From Oegoconia quadripuncta (taxonomy: Eukaryota > Arthropoda > Insecta > Lepidoptera > Autostichidae): a stretch of 64,000 nt of DNA. This document shows positions 47,301 to 61,800 of this stretch, piece by piece; the first letter of the stretch is position 1; each line of letters starts with the position of its first letter. Position numbers and translations under genes: made by a program. Under the pieces are notes generated by a model. That model was not told the origin of the DNA and made no database searches. It saw nothing but the letters and a program-made list of their open reading frames with translations. The stretch spans positions 3,519,501 to 3,583,500 of the forward strand of contig OX438754.1 in the NCBI GenBank assembly GCA_949316235.1, given 5' to 3'.

Positions 47301-48790
47301 GGTTGACTAGAAGAAATCCCTCTATGGGATAAGTCCGCCGTTGTACTCAATTTATGTATCAATGCAAAATTAATGTATTGTCTTTTTGTACAATAAAGCG
47401 TTTACAAACAAACCAATTTCTTTGTGAGAGACTGCGAGTCTGAAAAAGGTTCGAAACCTGTGCTACAGATCTCCAGGCTCTCACTCCCTTGCTATTAGAC
47501 ATTACAACAGGAGCACTGACAATACATTATCTAAGTGATGCAGTATGATGCTGAGTATATATGTTGAAGCATGTGGATAGCGGACTAAGGCAAGTGTGTG
47601 TATGGGGAAGTTACTCGTTTGCGTATACGGGTTCATATTTTCCTACAACTGACTGTACATTGCATAAATACTTTATAAAACGCGTTTTTAGCGTTTAAAA
47701 CCGTTGTCGTCCGACGCCAAACATTTATAAAAGAGGTGTCTGACTTGCAATACTAGCTTTTGGCGACATCAGGTCGGACGCCTGTTTCGCACGAAATAAA
47801 GGAATAACTTTATACATTTCAAGAATTTGGCTCGATGTCGTGTGATGTGACAAACGTTCATACTTTTGTTACATGATCAGTTGAATTATTTTTTACTGCG
47901 ATAGGCACTGTTGAATGTAATTGTAGCTAAGTGTGTGTAAATTATTCAGCCTCAGTAAAAAAAAATATGCATTTTATCTATCTTAAAAGGCGTGTTTCCA
48001 TCACTTCGAAATCCTGCCCTATATTTTCCTACAAGCCAGTGGTACCATGGAAAATATTCTAATAGGCACAAGCGCTCAAAGTTGTGATAACTTTGCTAAC
48101 TGGCTAGAATACGTTTCCTTTGCCTTCCAAAATAAAAAATCGAACCCTTTCCGCGGGAAAATATCTCTTTCACTATACTTTTTCTAAACAATTATCAATT
48201 GATCGGAAAAGTGTTATACTTAAAATATTGTTATAAGTATTACATAGCATTTTTGATTTAATTTAATAAAGGAGTCACGTAAATTATGTACTATTAAAGA
48301 TGGTACATAAATTCTTGTACTTCTAATCCAGAACTTCGCTTTGGAAGATCAACAAATATTGAAAAATTAAGAACACAGTTTTTGTAGTACAGTTATCAAA
48401 TAATTCTCACTTTATTTAATAATTCTAACTTTATTTTAGGAATTAAATAGTTTATCAAAAGTGTTATTGGTATTGACTCCAATTCCACGCATGCGCTCTC
48501 TGGTGACCAATGGGAAAGCCCGCCAGCAGGAAATCGGAAAACTTTTTCGAACGGAATTCCTTTTCTTTGCTAAAATGGCATCGCAATTTAATTTAGTACT
48601 GAAAAATAAATCATTTTTGCATAAATAACAAAGATTTTCGTAGATAATATGCACGAATATCAGAAATATTCATAATTTAGAGTGAAATGAGAAGTGGGCG
48701 TGTCTTGAAAGTAATTGTGGCGGAAGTGGGGGGGACGGGCGGGGTGGTGGCTTCGTTCTGCGTGACGCGTGGTCTTCCCGTCAGTCGTTT
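44347..48790. other. Intergenic region between Smg8 and orb
   Basis: Mostly AT-rich with no supported gene. It contains the SINE at 44514, a repeat-like stretch at 46460-46720 (with gacccgcgacagcaattcca) and a LINE tail at 47305-47405. 48686-48790 is a GC-rich stretch directly upstream of the orb ATG, open in the orb frame but without an ATG; it is likely 5' UTR. Confidence 0.5.
44514..44765 (+). mobile_element. SINE family a, near full length, downstream of Smg8
   Basis: Begins gacgacctgtttggtatagt, with B-box ggttgcgggttcgaatcccg and body ending ctagatggcgctgtgtgtat. It lies 170 bp after the Smg8 stop. An AATAAA at 44960 beyond it could be the Smg8 poly(A) signal, which would put the SINE in the 3'UTR. 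Confidence 0.82.
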
Positions 48791-51700
48791 ATGCGCCGTC
48801 GCCGCGCGAATAAGTCAAAGCGGAAACTCTGGCCGAATACGCCTAGAAGCACGAGCATTGAAACTTCGGACAACTTTTTACGCGGCACTATGCCGCTGTT
48901 ACATCAGGTTAGTGTCTTTTTTCATTATTAAATTGAAACTCAATTTGAAATTTTCCATTTTAATTTGTTTCCGACAATTTCATAATTTCTTTTCATTTAA
49001 TTAACTATGCTTGATGGAAAATAATTGGTTGCAAGCACCTCTTTTTGTAACTTAAATTCGTCTCTCACGCGGGCACGTGTAAATTTAGCGCAGTTTGTTG
49101 AACTTCTCGAAACTTCTACCTACTTTTAAGATTTTTCTATATTCTTCGATATTTTTCACTTTTTGTTTTTTATCAAGTCTACGCCGACCCCAATTTATAC
49201 AGGATCAAGCCGCGGTGGTTCTTTTACTGCTATTTATGAATTTACCGCGTTTTTTCAACGCAAACTTTTGCAACTACCCGCTTTTTGATCCTCTATTATG
49301 CACAGGATACAAGCCGCGGTGGCGGCGGCCCCAATGAGAATCGTCGCTCGCTGGCAGACTTTCTGGGGTTTGATGCAACCCACCTCTCTGAGCCTGCCGC
49401 GCCCAAGATCAACCATCGCGGTAATGTGAGTGATCTCTTTACTCCTATCTTAATTCTTAAGACTTTGTACCGATTCAGTTGACTCAATAGGAGTTTTCTC
49501 TTCAGTTTCTTACACAGAGAAGGACCTTTTTGAAGCAAACCAAAGAGCAATCGACGTTGCCACTTTCTGTGCCAAACTACTTTAGGTTATTATAATTTTT
49601 GCCATTGACTCGAAAAGAATAAAAAGAGTTCCAGTAACGGACTATTGATTTATTCCACCTTATTCGCAGAATTAACTTAATGCCACATTGAACAAGCGGG
49701 TTGGCCATCGCCGGTTTTAGTCGCCAAAAATTTTGTAAATATCTATGCTGTAGGTCAATGTCGTTATACTATCGCCTACTGGCAGAAGCTGGGTTGATCC
49801 TCGTGTTTTTGCCGGTAACCACACTGCGTGCAGGTGTGCAGAGACTGGCAAGCCGCTTGAGGCAAGCTTATAGATTTTGTGTTAACCACACTCGCGAATA
49901 CTTGTGAACACAAACAATTGCGCGGGACGTAGTAACTTGAGCATAGTTGAAGCTCTGTTATATCAGCTCGTTTATAGGACCACTCATCAGATCAAATCAA
50001 TGATTAAAGGGCAAATATTTAAGACTTAGTTCCACTAGCATAATGCGGACAGGCGTTTTTTGTCACGGCGACATTTGGTAATTTTGACTTCATTGCCATT
50101 ACCATTGCCAAAAAGCAATAAATCACGGTGAATAATCAAACGGTCAATGATCAAACAATCGTCATATGTCCACCTTGACGAGTCTCCTGTGCGTGCTATG
50201 CCTTAATGCTTTCATTTTCACGCACCATCATAGGAATATATAATTTTATGTATCTGTAGTTGAGTCTCGTGCTTCCAAAAACCTCCCTATTCATATAGAG
50301 TACGTTATCGATAGTTGTCCGTGCTTAGGCTACTGTAAGGCACACAAACTTTTCAGGAGATTTGACATTCTGGAGGAGGTTCATGGGCAAGAAAGGTAGG
50401 TGTCGTCGTTACAGAATCGGCCAATCGGTTTTTCAGAGAATATTTTGACTTTTTGTGGAGCTAATCTAGCAGGTTTGAATCGTCCTAGTAAATTTCAGTT
50501 ACAAGCCCGCCACGAAGGATACACTGTGACCGTTGTTTTGATTGTGTATTGCGCAAGTATTTAGCTTGTTCTTTAAGCACGTAGTGGGCGCGAATTTTTA
50601 TAAAGCCCCATTTATTTTCAATATGTAAGCATTAGGATATTTTTTCGATAATTTAAGAGTATGCTACGTTGCTCTAGTTTTAATTATGCACTTGTATAAA
50701 TTTGTTTCCAAAACTATTTAAATTGTGAAGAATTTCGGAGCCCATGCTGGGCGCCACGATTTTCACGAAAATTTTACTGAAGCTTGGCTTGTCTTATTAG
50801 TTCTTGAAACAAACAGACTATACACTGGTATACATGCCCCAGGATTTAGGGGACAAGTCGTCCCAATCAAAAACTGGGATCATAGGCTACTGGGCATACT
50901 CTGGTTTACACCGTGAATCAACAATTACAATGCTAGGAAGATACTTTACATGAGGTCATTATCGTCTAAGAGTAACCCCTGTCGATTACAGAGTATATGT
51001 ATACGGAAAGCAATGCACGCGGCGTGCAAGCTAAGCAAAAATTTAGCTTCTTATAAAGAGCTTCGGAGACTGTCTAGCCGTTTGATGAAAGCACACAGAA
51101 CAGTTTTACTTGTCAGGGTGCTTGATGCTCACGTCAGCCGCTTGATCAAAATACCTGAATTCCATTTTGTGTATTCTAGCACTACCTACGTATGTTTTAC
51201 ACATGACTTGTTCCCACGTGTAATTGACAGAGGTTGCTCGGAGCCAAAAATGACGATTTATTGTCGCAAAAATGCAACGTATGAGTTTCAGTGCGCTCTC
51301 TAAAAATCTATATTACAGCGCGATTTTACAATCTTGTCACAACTTTTTCCCATCCCGTTTTCATACATCTTTGGTAGACCTATATAGCCCGCTGTCGTTT
51401 TTGACTAAATGAAATATTTGTCTCAGGATGATACAGTTTTTCCCGTTGGTCAGATTCGTTTTTACTTACGCTATATAGTTACACCAAGATATCTATGTGG
51501 TTCCCTTATGTACCTATTATCGCCCATTTTCCCACAGTGGACACAACTGTATCTGGTCACGGTGTAGTCTTCGGGGCCTGTATCTTATTGCGTAAAGTGA
51601 ATGCTTATCGCATTGTGGGGTGTAAATACAACTGGGCTGTCTAAAGAGAGGTCTAATCAACCCTAACGTCTTCTACGGTAGAATTGTAGATTTTCGTGAG

Positions 51701-54700
51701 CTTCAAAACTAATGCAATAAACCCATTTAGCAGCTTCGGTTTCCCAGTTCCTACAACCGTTACTGTAATATATACAAATAGCTTAATTAATGAGTCTAAT
51801 TGTCCTCGACCTTCCGAGACAACAATATAGTAAGGTTTTATTCCCCACTCATAATGCGCATACATCCGCTTTGATGGCAGTTAACGGGGCGGTGTTGCCA
51901 ACCGTTGTATTAATGGGCCGGGCCTGCCAAGTCGACCCCAATGCACTTCTATTAGACTATTTGGTGTACTGTTTAATAGTTCGCGAAGCTGTATTGCATA
52001 ATTCTAGACTGTATGTGATTAAATCTTCAATGGATTTAACTTTTAGGGTTTCCAACTATGGTACATTTTTAAAGAACTTTGAGATTTCGCATAAAGTGCC
52101 TTGCATACAATGGTGCTCTGCTTTCTGTAGGTTCTGGTTTCGATTTATTTGATAATGTAGAGGTTTAGCCTAGGGTCATTTCGAAAAGCCCAGTGGATGT
52201 GCCCGACAGTGGAATTTGCTGTTTTGTGATCAGTGTTTCTACGTGTAGTAATTCATTAGAACCCTTAGTTGAGAACTATCTTGTTCAAATGTGCATGCAT
52301 AGACAAAGTTGAAACGATTAAATTTTTCTCGAAGCCTTTGTATTTAAGGAAAGACCATTAATTTGTATGGGCTACTGCACAAGAATAGAGGTTCTTAAGT
52401 GTTGACTTCAATTTTGAACCTGACTGTACCTTTTATGTTTATTCCGTACCTCATTTTGGAAAACAACCGAATACTGGTTCCGCTTTTGTCCTCACTATGA
52501 ATGTTTTTTAGGTTCCGTACCTAGTTTAAAAAAAATTTACCCCTATATCGTATAATCGTATAATCACTAGTTTTCAGCCTGTCTATGCCCTTTCCTTGTT
52601 TTTTTTTTAATTAATATCAAATAATAAGGTTTACGGCCTCTCACACTGCTGTCAAAAAATTCTAGGGTAACCCAATAATTTTTTTATGTTAATACAAAAA
52701 ATTCATAATCCGGAACACAAAAATGCTCTTTCGAAGCGTATTATCGTAACAGAAATTTTCTCAAGTCTCATTGACTTATTTGGCACGAAGGTACTTTTGT
52801 GGCACAATAAATGCGAAAGCATTAAAACGAAATCGTTCGTTGAACTATGACATTTTGACAGTTATATACGGAACCCTCACGGCATGACGCCTCTCATTTC
52901 AATCTTTATTTGACACTTATAAAAGTTTGTCAACTTCTCTATAGCGCAATCATGGTATGACAAAATATTTTTTATGCACAACGGGTTGGTACTCGACCTT
53001 AATCACACCTGATGTTAAGTGAAGATGAGGTCGAAAGTGGAATCTTACTGACCCGGAAACCCCAACACATTTGGGGGACTGGCTATCTTATCTATGACAA
53101 CCGGAACACAACAATGCTATTAACATTCTTGCTTGGCGGCAGATTTAGATAAGATGGTGATAGCTAGCCAGGCGGACATTTAAAATGCCCTACCACCAAC
53201 CAAACAGAGTACTTAAACATGTACCCCGTTGGGAATCGAACCCGCGACCTCCGCATCGTAATCCTAACGTTGTTTACATTGAGCCACGGACGCCGTTTGT
53301 TCATCGCTTTATAGGTGAAAATAAATTTTTTATACATTAAAATTTAACATTCATACAAAATAATTTAAGTTTATAATATACTTTCTATAAAATAAGAAAT
53401 ACCTCGTACCGAGTAATATTTTGTCTTCACTGGTATCCTGAACCCGCCTCGGAATACACTCAGACCGAATTTTATACGTAACGATAACTCAAATGCATAC
53501 TCGCATACATACGATAGTAGCATCGTATTTCATATTGTAACATCTTACAATATTCGCAAGTTGCATCTGCATTACATGCCGACGTATAATTCTCTAAAAC
53601 TGGAATTACGGCCACAATAAAGATGTCCAGTTTATTTCTTGCCAAGACATCACATCCCTAGTATTGTATAGGATATGCAGTAGCAATCGCGCACTTGGCA
53701 GGCGTTTGGCCGCGTATCGTCGCTATTGGCATGGCAGTGGCAATTTAATATTATTTGTGTAGGCTCTGCCAAGCTCGCGGGCCGTTTAATCGGCGGGCGC
53801 TGCTCGCGACCCGGAAACTCTTGGATACAGATAGGTTTTTACGCTTGTTAGGTTTTGGATGTGCAGCTGTATTACTTTCAGAGGTATCGTTTTTTACTTC
53901 CGACTTATGTATGATCACAATCGCTTGTGGTTTGTACACTGTGAAATCGAATTCGTGAAATTCCCTAAAACACTGTCTACTGCTGATATCCTAGTTGATT
54001 TAACTGCTTTCTTTATTATTGCGGCGGGTGATATTTGAATTAATAATAGTAGAGATCGGAGAGTAGATATGGGAACTACATGTGCAAAGACATTTCTATT
54101 AAAAACAATCTGATTAAACACAATGGTTGCGAAAAATGAATTGGATAATTTCAATGAACAGACTAGAAACAACATTGCGAGCTAAAGCAGCAGTACTAAG
54201 TGATTTAAGGAAATTACAAAAATTCTATATCTCAATGCCAAGTAACGAATTCTTTGAATTTCCAAACAAGCGACATGTTATTCGAAGAATTTATCACATT
54301 CTTGCTTGCTTAGAGATTTGGGAAGCAACCTGAATTTAAAGCTAGTTCTGCATTATGGACCCGACTGTTTTTCTTGGTAGCAATCTAGTACTGTTACGGT
54401 GCGTAATAATTAATATCTCGTGCAGAATTTCTCATCTCGAATAAGACTGTTTTGCTTTTTGATTCTTCGTTCATTATTCGAACTCCTTTAGTATTAAACT
54501 GTCTACACCGGTATTTAACGGTTCATAGGATACGATGAATAGGAATTCGCTATGATCGTGGGCCTCAACTACTGGTTATTTGGTGAGATAAGCCATGTGG
54601 TTTCCGGCAGAAGAAAACTAACAGGATTTACAGGATACATTTCGGTGAGTGTGCGATAGAATTGCACGATCTTATTCCACAGTCCCCTTTCAATCTTCGG

Positions 54701-55830
54701 ACATCCAGGCACGGGAAGGGTTTCCATCCATATGTTGTCAACATACCGAACATCCGCACTAAGCGCTTTGCTTCATCATTTATAATGCGGTCTGCTAAGT
54801 TATGGAAATCACTGCCCGCGTCGGTTTTTCCCGACACTTACAACCTTGGGATCTTCAAGTCGCGTGATACATCTTCGGCTACATCGTCACTTTCCATCAG
54901 GTGAGATTGTAGTCAAACGCGAAACCAGTTTTTAATAAAAAAATTAAAAAAAAACCTAATGCCTCCCGTTGGTGTATGAGACTAAAGGAAAGGAGGATTT
55001 GACATTGGTTCTGTGATAGGCAGCAACGTCATTGGCCTAAAGCCTCCAAGGGCCAAGATCCTCAACGTGCTTGCCTAGCGTGGCGATTATGGCAAACAAC
55101 CTCCTCCCTCCCTTCTGGGTAAGATTGTGGTCAAACTAATTGCCAGTCAGGGAGAAGCGATTAATTAGTCTGTCCAGCTGATTAATTATAGATGTGTTGT
55201 ACCCAGGAGTGCGTGGCAGACGAGTGGCGCTGGGAGGAGCCCGGCAGCCCCGAGGTGGCGCAGACTCCGCGCTCGCTGGTGCCCGCCGCCTGCTTCCCGC
55301 CACGACACCCTCGGGACTTTCAGAGCTACAGGTACTTACCAACTCTTATTGACCGATGAACCGCGTTTTACTCGTACAGTTTGATGAGTTATATGCTAGT
55401 ATGGATTCAAGATTGTCCTGTTGACGCCTTTATCTCAATCTACTTTTTGAGCTCCAATGCCTCAAGCGAAAACCCAAAAATTTCTAATTGAAGCCTACCC
55501 ATGGGTCTGTATAGTTTTTCAAATCGCCTCATATGGGTGGTTTACCTGACTGCAAGCGACTGATTGCTAAACAGTTTGCGGAAAATCGCAGCTATCTTTC
55601 ACTATTTTTGATTTCCTCTACATTTTTGGTAACTCCCAACAATTCTGATGTTGAGTGAAGATGAGGACGAAGGTAAAAGCGCGTTCACTCGGAAGCACTA
55701 ACTTAAATATGTTTCCCCGCCGAAAGATAATACTATTGCTGCTTAACGATGACTTGTGCTACCAACTAAACACTAACATAACCCGCTGAGAAACAATTCC
55801 CTCTGTTTTGTAATGCCTATATCTCACATC

Positions 55831-55861
<31 letters not shown>

Positions 55862-58800
55862 CAATATCTATGAAACTGATCGCGGAAAGTATTTCGTACA
55901 TATGCAGTTACAAGTACGGTTTGTATCTGGCCGATTTTGATACCTTTAGAAGTCTACACTCTGGAAATTAAAAATAAAATAATATTTCCAGACATATTAT
56001 CATTTCATTCGTTTGCAAAAAAATCTGTACATTTCGAAAGAAAAGCCAAAAAGGTTATGCAGTTTACGGACCTAATGCAGAGTCTGTAAGAGTAGTTCTT
56101 GATTTAAGCGTTTTCAGTCTGGAAATATTAACGGTAAGATTCAGCTCGCTCTAGTGACTCAAGTCGATGCCATCTACTCTGCATTGATCACAAAATTAAA
56201 TAGCTATTACAACTAAATGTAAATTACTTGGTAAAGTGCGAAGAAACTTTTTCCGCGATCAAATATTTCAACTCTTAATAAGGTTAACTTAGTGGGCACT
56301 CGTGGTGTAATGTCGCAATTAGTACAAATGCAGTAAGCCAATGGGCTATGCTTTCAGTGAGAGCGCGCAGCCGGGCGCGGGATGGGGTGAAGAGACCTCC
56401 GGCCAAGGGATAACCGACCTTGTCGCCTCCTTAGTGAGTATATTTTTCCTTGAAATCGTGTCAAGTTTTATGCAATTTTAATTAGGGTTGCAGGTCAAGT
56501 GGTGTTACTGTAAGGTAATTTCCTTTTCCTTGTGGAGCAAAATTGGCGTGACATTTTCAGCCTGTTGGCCCGGTTGTAGAGGGCTGGCATACCAGGTGCT
56601 GTTATTTCGAATTGTTTGAAAATTTTGCCTGAGATTACCAAAACTGCTGAAACAGGTGATTTGTCTTGTCCGTAATTGGTCAACGCTTTTCCCCAATCCC
56701 ACCCGATGTTAAATGAAGGTGAAATCGTAGGTGGAAGCACGAGTTTTCAGATCCTCAACTTATGATTCTGGCTATTTCTTTAATCTTGATATTTTTTGTT
56801 TTTATGTTTGACAATCACTTTTATTTTAAATTTCATAAATTTACGAACCTGTATGTATGACATGCTATTGTAAAAGTGAACTAAATAAATCTAATCTAAT
56901 CTATCATTTCAATTTTTTAACATCCGGAACACAACTGTTATTGACATGCGGTATGTCGCTATTCCATCAACCAAGAGACTAGTAAATGTATGCCCCGCTG
57001 AGAATCGAACTCGCGGCCTCTAGTTAATGTATCTTTAGGCACAGAACCAGTCTGAGCGCTTTGGTAAGGCTCACTAAAGTAAGACTTTTTTTTTATGAAC
57101 AAAGTGTTGGTACTTGACCTCAATGGTACTTGACCTCAATCACACCTGATGTTAAGTGAAGATGAGGTCGATGGTGGAAGCGTACTGACCCGGAAACCCC
57201 AACACATTTGGGGGACTGGCTATCTTATCTCTGACAACCGGAACACAACAATGCTATTAACATTGCTGCTTGGCGGCAGATTTAGATAGACTTGCGTGGT
57301 AAGTCACGTGTAAAGTCATGGACTTTAGTTGTAGAAAGACTTAACTGCTTCTGCGGTCTAGAACAGTAGTGAAAGATGCCAGATGACTTAATACCAAATC
57401 TTGTCTGAGAGTCGTTGACCCGGAATCGAATATCAGTCTTTTTTTGGTTATATGAATATAGTATATTTTAACGTGAATGTGCTCGAAGATGTGACGGACA
57501 TACAGCAAGCAGCATGTTTCAGAAGGCTCTGGCGATGCCGGCGACGGCCGCCCCGCGCGTCGCCACGTCCATACAGGTGCGGCTCAGCTACGACGGCCTG
57601 GAGAAAAATGCAAGTATAAAGCCTAGACTACTAAAATGTTCGATCGGTACTGTATATTCACAAGAAGTTAAATTTCGAATCCCTCCTGTAAAATTTAAGG
57701 AACTGCTGGTGTAAAAATTTTAACCAATAGGGCGCTGATCTGCTATGCTCTCCACGAGGCCTATCGATGAGCCAAAGGGACAACTTCAAAACTATAAAAG
57801 CTTGGACCGATAAATCATCAGTCGAGGTTTCGCATTTTCCAGGTCCCTCCCAAAGAACTGGGCCGATCTATTTAGCTTGCCCATTGTATATTTTTAGCCC
57901 TAGAAGTGAATGTCTGCATGTCTGATATTGTAGCACCAAAATGCTGACCAATTTCAAAGTTGCTTTTTTTCTAAAGTGACAGCGACATCATTTCTTAGAC
58001 TTGTTTAATGGAAATCTGTTCAGCCGTGCCGTTTTTATCAGACTCATAGGAAAGAATACCTATAGATTTGTTTCCTCCTGTAAACCGCTTGACCGATTTT
58101 GAAGTGCAGAAGGTGTCGTTAGATTCGTCTTGATCCCCACTGTAAAAAATGGTAAAAAATGCAACATGGCACACGCAAGATACAAAATATGCCGTAAGCT
58201 TTTTGGTTTTTAAATACTTAATGGCAAATATTCAATAAACAGGTGTTCCAGCTATGCTTTTTTAGGGTTCTAGCTATCAGAAATACTTTTGTAAAGCAAA
58301 AGCGCATAACTATAATACTATATCATTTATAATATATGTATTTATTTACAAAAAATATATATTTGTGTAGTTTTATCAACCCTCTGGTATCCATAATACA
58401 AGCCTAGTTGCTTAGTGTGGAACTAGATGGCACTGTGTATGTGCAAAAAGATTATTTATTATTATTATATTTATAACTATAATAAATTGAATGATAATTG
58501 CTGACTGATCTAGGAAGGATTGTATGGACCAAACTAGACGCCGTATGAATTTCTCAATGTTATTTTTCGAACTTTACATGGTATTCGGGTGGTAGTCCGC
58601 ACATTTTGTACAATGGCTGTTATTTTTAATTGCCGCTCAATGGTCCACATTGCTTACAGGTGGAGCCGCCGTGGCCGCCCGAATTGCAATCTTCCAATCT
58701 GCGGGCCGCGAACGCGCTTCCGCGACGTGCCTCCTTTTGTATGTACACATTTTTTTATATTTATTTCATGGTTTATTTTACATAAGTAAGGTAACATTAT

Positions 58801-61800
58801 TAAGGTAAGTATCGGTAGGGTACCTATCGTTGAATAGCTCTGAAGTCCGTTAACCAAGTTTGAAATGCAAATGTGCGTTTAACGAACACAATGCGAAAGA
58901 ATGTTTTGTGATGAAGATATAATAACAGTACGCTGTTGGATATAGCCTCTCTCATGACGCTAGTTTCATCGCATTACAGAAGAGATTTTCCCTAATCTCC
59001 ATGCTGGGTAGGCGGGTTAGCGATCGTAGATTTGAGACAAACTCTACTGAAAATCGTAGCGCCACTTAGTTCTGAAAAAAAAAATAAGTTAAGTGTTAAC
59101 GAAACTTGAATTCTGTACTTCTGGTCAGGTGGCGTAGTGACAGCGGGCCGCAACGGGCCGGACGCGTTGCGCTGGAGTGGGACCCTGCCCGCTCGCTGCA
59201 CGGACCCCAGCGGTGGGTTCTCCCCCAAAGTGTTCCTCGGCGGTCTGCCCTGGGACATCACTGAGCACGCGCTCATGCACACGCTCAGGCAGTTTCAGCC
59301 TATACGGTGAGTTTTGTGCGCTAAGACTGACACAAATTGTAAGAATTACAAGTCAATTTGTAGTAGATAAATTCATTCTTACATCGACTCTCTACGAAGT
59401 GTATGTAGATTTCGTTGTTGCATAGTGTTGTCCACAAAATTTGCTTTCTGGTTTTTAATTTTTTAAATGCTTATATTTAGAAAATTTTTGGCCTGCCACC
59501 TCAGAGGGCGAAAACTTGTAAATGTAGTGCTTTTTTAAATCCTATATAATCGGCAGTTACCAGAGTTCGGTACGTATTCGATTAACGAGACTCCACGGAC
59601 AATATTGGAAATGGATTGCTGCACTACTTTAATTTATTTCTATATATTTCGAAACGTTTGGAACACCCAAACGAGGGATATATCTGCTCACACCATTTGG
59701 GATAGTTCGTGACGTTTATATAATGTTCGGTTCGGTGCGTGCAGCGTGGAATGGCCGGGGCGGGAGTGCGGCGCGGCGGGCGGGGCGGGCGGGGCGGGGT
59801 CCCCGCGCGGCTACGCCTACGTGACGCTGGAGAGCGAGCGGCGCGTGCGCGCGCTGCTGGCCGCCTCGCGCCGCGACGGGCACGACTGGTACTACCGCGT
59901 GGCCAGCCGCCGCATGCGCAGCAAGGAGGTACTACCTCACATTTGACACCACCAACGCACACGTCCACGTAATAAATAAAACGACCAGTTTGGTGTAGTG
60001 GTTAGCAACTCTGACCACTATACCAAAAGGTTGCGGGTTCGAATCCCGCTGGAGGCATGTTTGTGTGATGAATACGGACGTGTGTACCCGTGTACAGATA
60101 TGGATGTTTTCATTTATAATAATTATTTATTTACAAAAATAAATGTATTTATGTAGTATATCAATCATCTGGTATCCACAACGCAAGCTTATAGTTGCTT
60201 ACTGTGGAACTAGATGGCGCTGTGTGTATGTCTAAGGATATTTATTTATTGCCACATTTGTACAAAACATAAAATCGCAGACATAACCAGTTGTGGCAAT
60301 AGATGGACTCGGGATTTTGCTGGCTGGTCCTCTTCAGAGTTACTGCACAGCGCTGGTTTTCAGCGATCGCAGTCTCACTTTCATACCAATTCTCGTAGAA
60401 AGGGCACACAGCGTACATTGTAGTAGTGTGCAATATACAACTTCATGGTGACCTACATAACAGAAACGCTCCGCTACATAACAGAAACGCTCCGCTACAT
60501 AACAGAAACGCACCGCTACATAACAGAAACGCTCCGCTACATAACAGAAACGCTCCGCTACATAACAGAAACTCTCCGCTACATAACAGAAACGCTCCGC
60601 TACATAACAGAACACATCTTTGCGAGCCTCAATATTTATGATAAAACGTCAGCAAACAGACCGAACACTTGATTTTGGACCACACTCATTGCTCGATTTT
60701 TGTATTGTTTACAATCTGTCAGGTTCACAGAAACAGAGGTCAATGAACTCCGAGAGACTAAACCTATTTATCTTTTATTAAAACGTTCCACGGGTTGCAA
60801 TATGCCATATTTCGCTGATTACGTGCACTATTTTCACTAGTCTCGTACGTCTAATCCTTCTATCCTTAATAAATGCTCATTTGTCGGACCGATTTTCCGA
60901 TGAAGTGGCCGCGTCAGCATGAGGTACTACATCGTGGACGTGTCGGCAGGTGCAGGTGATCCCGTGGGCGGTGTCGGACTCCAACTGGGTGGTGGGCGGG
61001 TCGGTGCGGCTGGAGCCGGCGCGGACCGTGTTCGTGGGCGCGCTCCACGGCATGCTCAGCGCCTCTGCCCTGGCCGGCATCATGAACGATTTGTTCTCTG
61101 GCGTCGTCTATGCCGGTAACTATGCACTACCAGCCGGTCTTATCAATAGTTGAACAGCAGTAGCTCTTGTACCCTCCGTGGTTTAACCAGTATATCTTAG
61201 TGGTTATAATGGTCACATATACATCAAAAGCCGTTAGAACTCCACTGCTGGGCATAAGCAGTGTCATTTCCACTGTCATGGGAAGAGACTGACTGGCCAT
61301 AGGGTCATAATAGATTCTTCCAGGTACCACACATCCAGCTCCAAAGCAGTACACCTTGGTTTTCTGTCTGGTTCTCCTAGAGCTTAATTCGATCTCAGTT
61401 TCACCATCACACTAACTACGAGATAAGATGAGGCCAACTATAGGGTTCATCCAGAACCTTAATTTATTGGAGAACCCATCTCACTTCAAATAGTTCCGGC
61501 TACAATATTATGAAAGTTTGGCAGAGAAGTCGTTAGATGCTTACCCTTGATATGCTTGCTGTTTGTCAGACTGTGACCTTTCTTACATATTGACATTAGT
61601 TTAAAGAGTAACTATTTATCTCTCTAAAATTCCATCTCGCTGTTCCGCCATAACACTATAACCGTGATGAAAGCCGTAGCGTTTGCGCAGGCATCGACAC
61701 TGACAAGAACAAGTACCCGATCGGGTCGGGCCGCGTGACCTTCAACAACGTGCGCTCCTACGTGCGCGCCATCTCCGCCGCCTACGTCGAGATACGGACA

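Larger units (their letters stand above)
49426..55206. other. orb: orb intron 2, 5.8 kb
   Basis: Flanked by gtgagt after 49425 and cccag before 55207. It contains the SINE c copy at 52966 and the LINE end at 54655, and a fragment of another dispersed repeat at 55015-55120. Open frames at 50725, 50950 and 51790 show no recognisable protein. A missed small coding exon or an alternative orb promoter here cannot be excluded. Confidence 0.5.

Noticed and set aside
48687..49004. Plus-strand 105-codon open frame at the orb 5' end
   Set aside because: A different frame over the same stretch gives [18 protein letters not shown] and splices in phase to the next orb exon.
50725..52152. Three plus-strand frames in orb intron 2
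   Set aside because: No family resemblance that I can name, AT-rich composition unlike the orb exons, and no matching splice phases.
60426..60672. Repeat protein (YITETLR)n
   Set aside because: It is an intronic 21-bp minisatellite in orb; open frames arise from the period.
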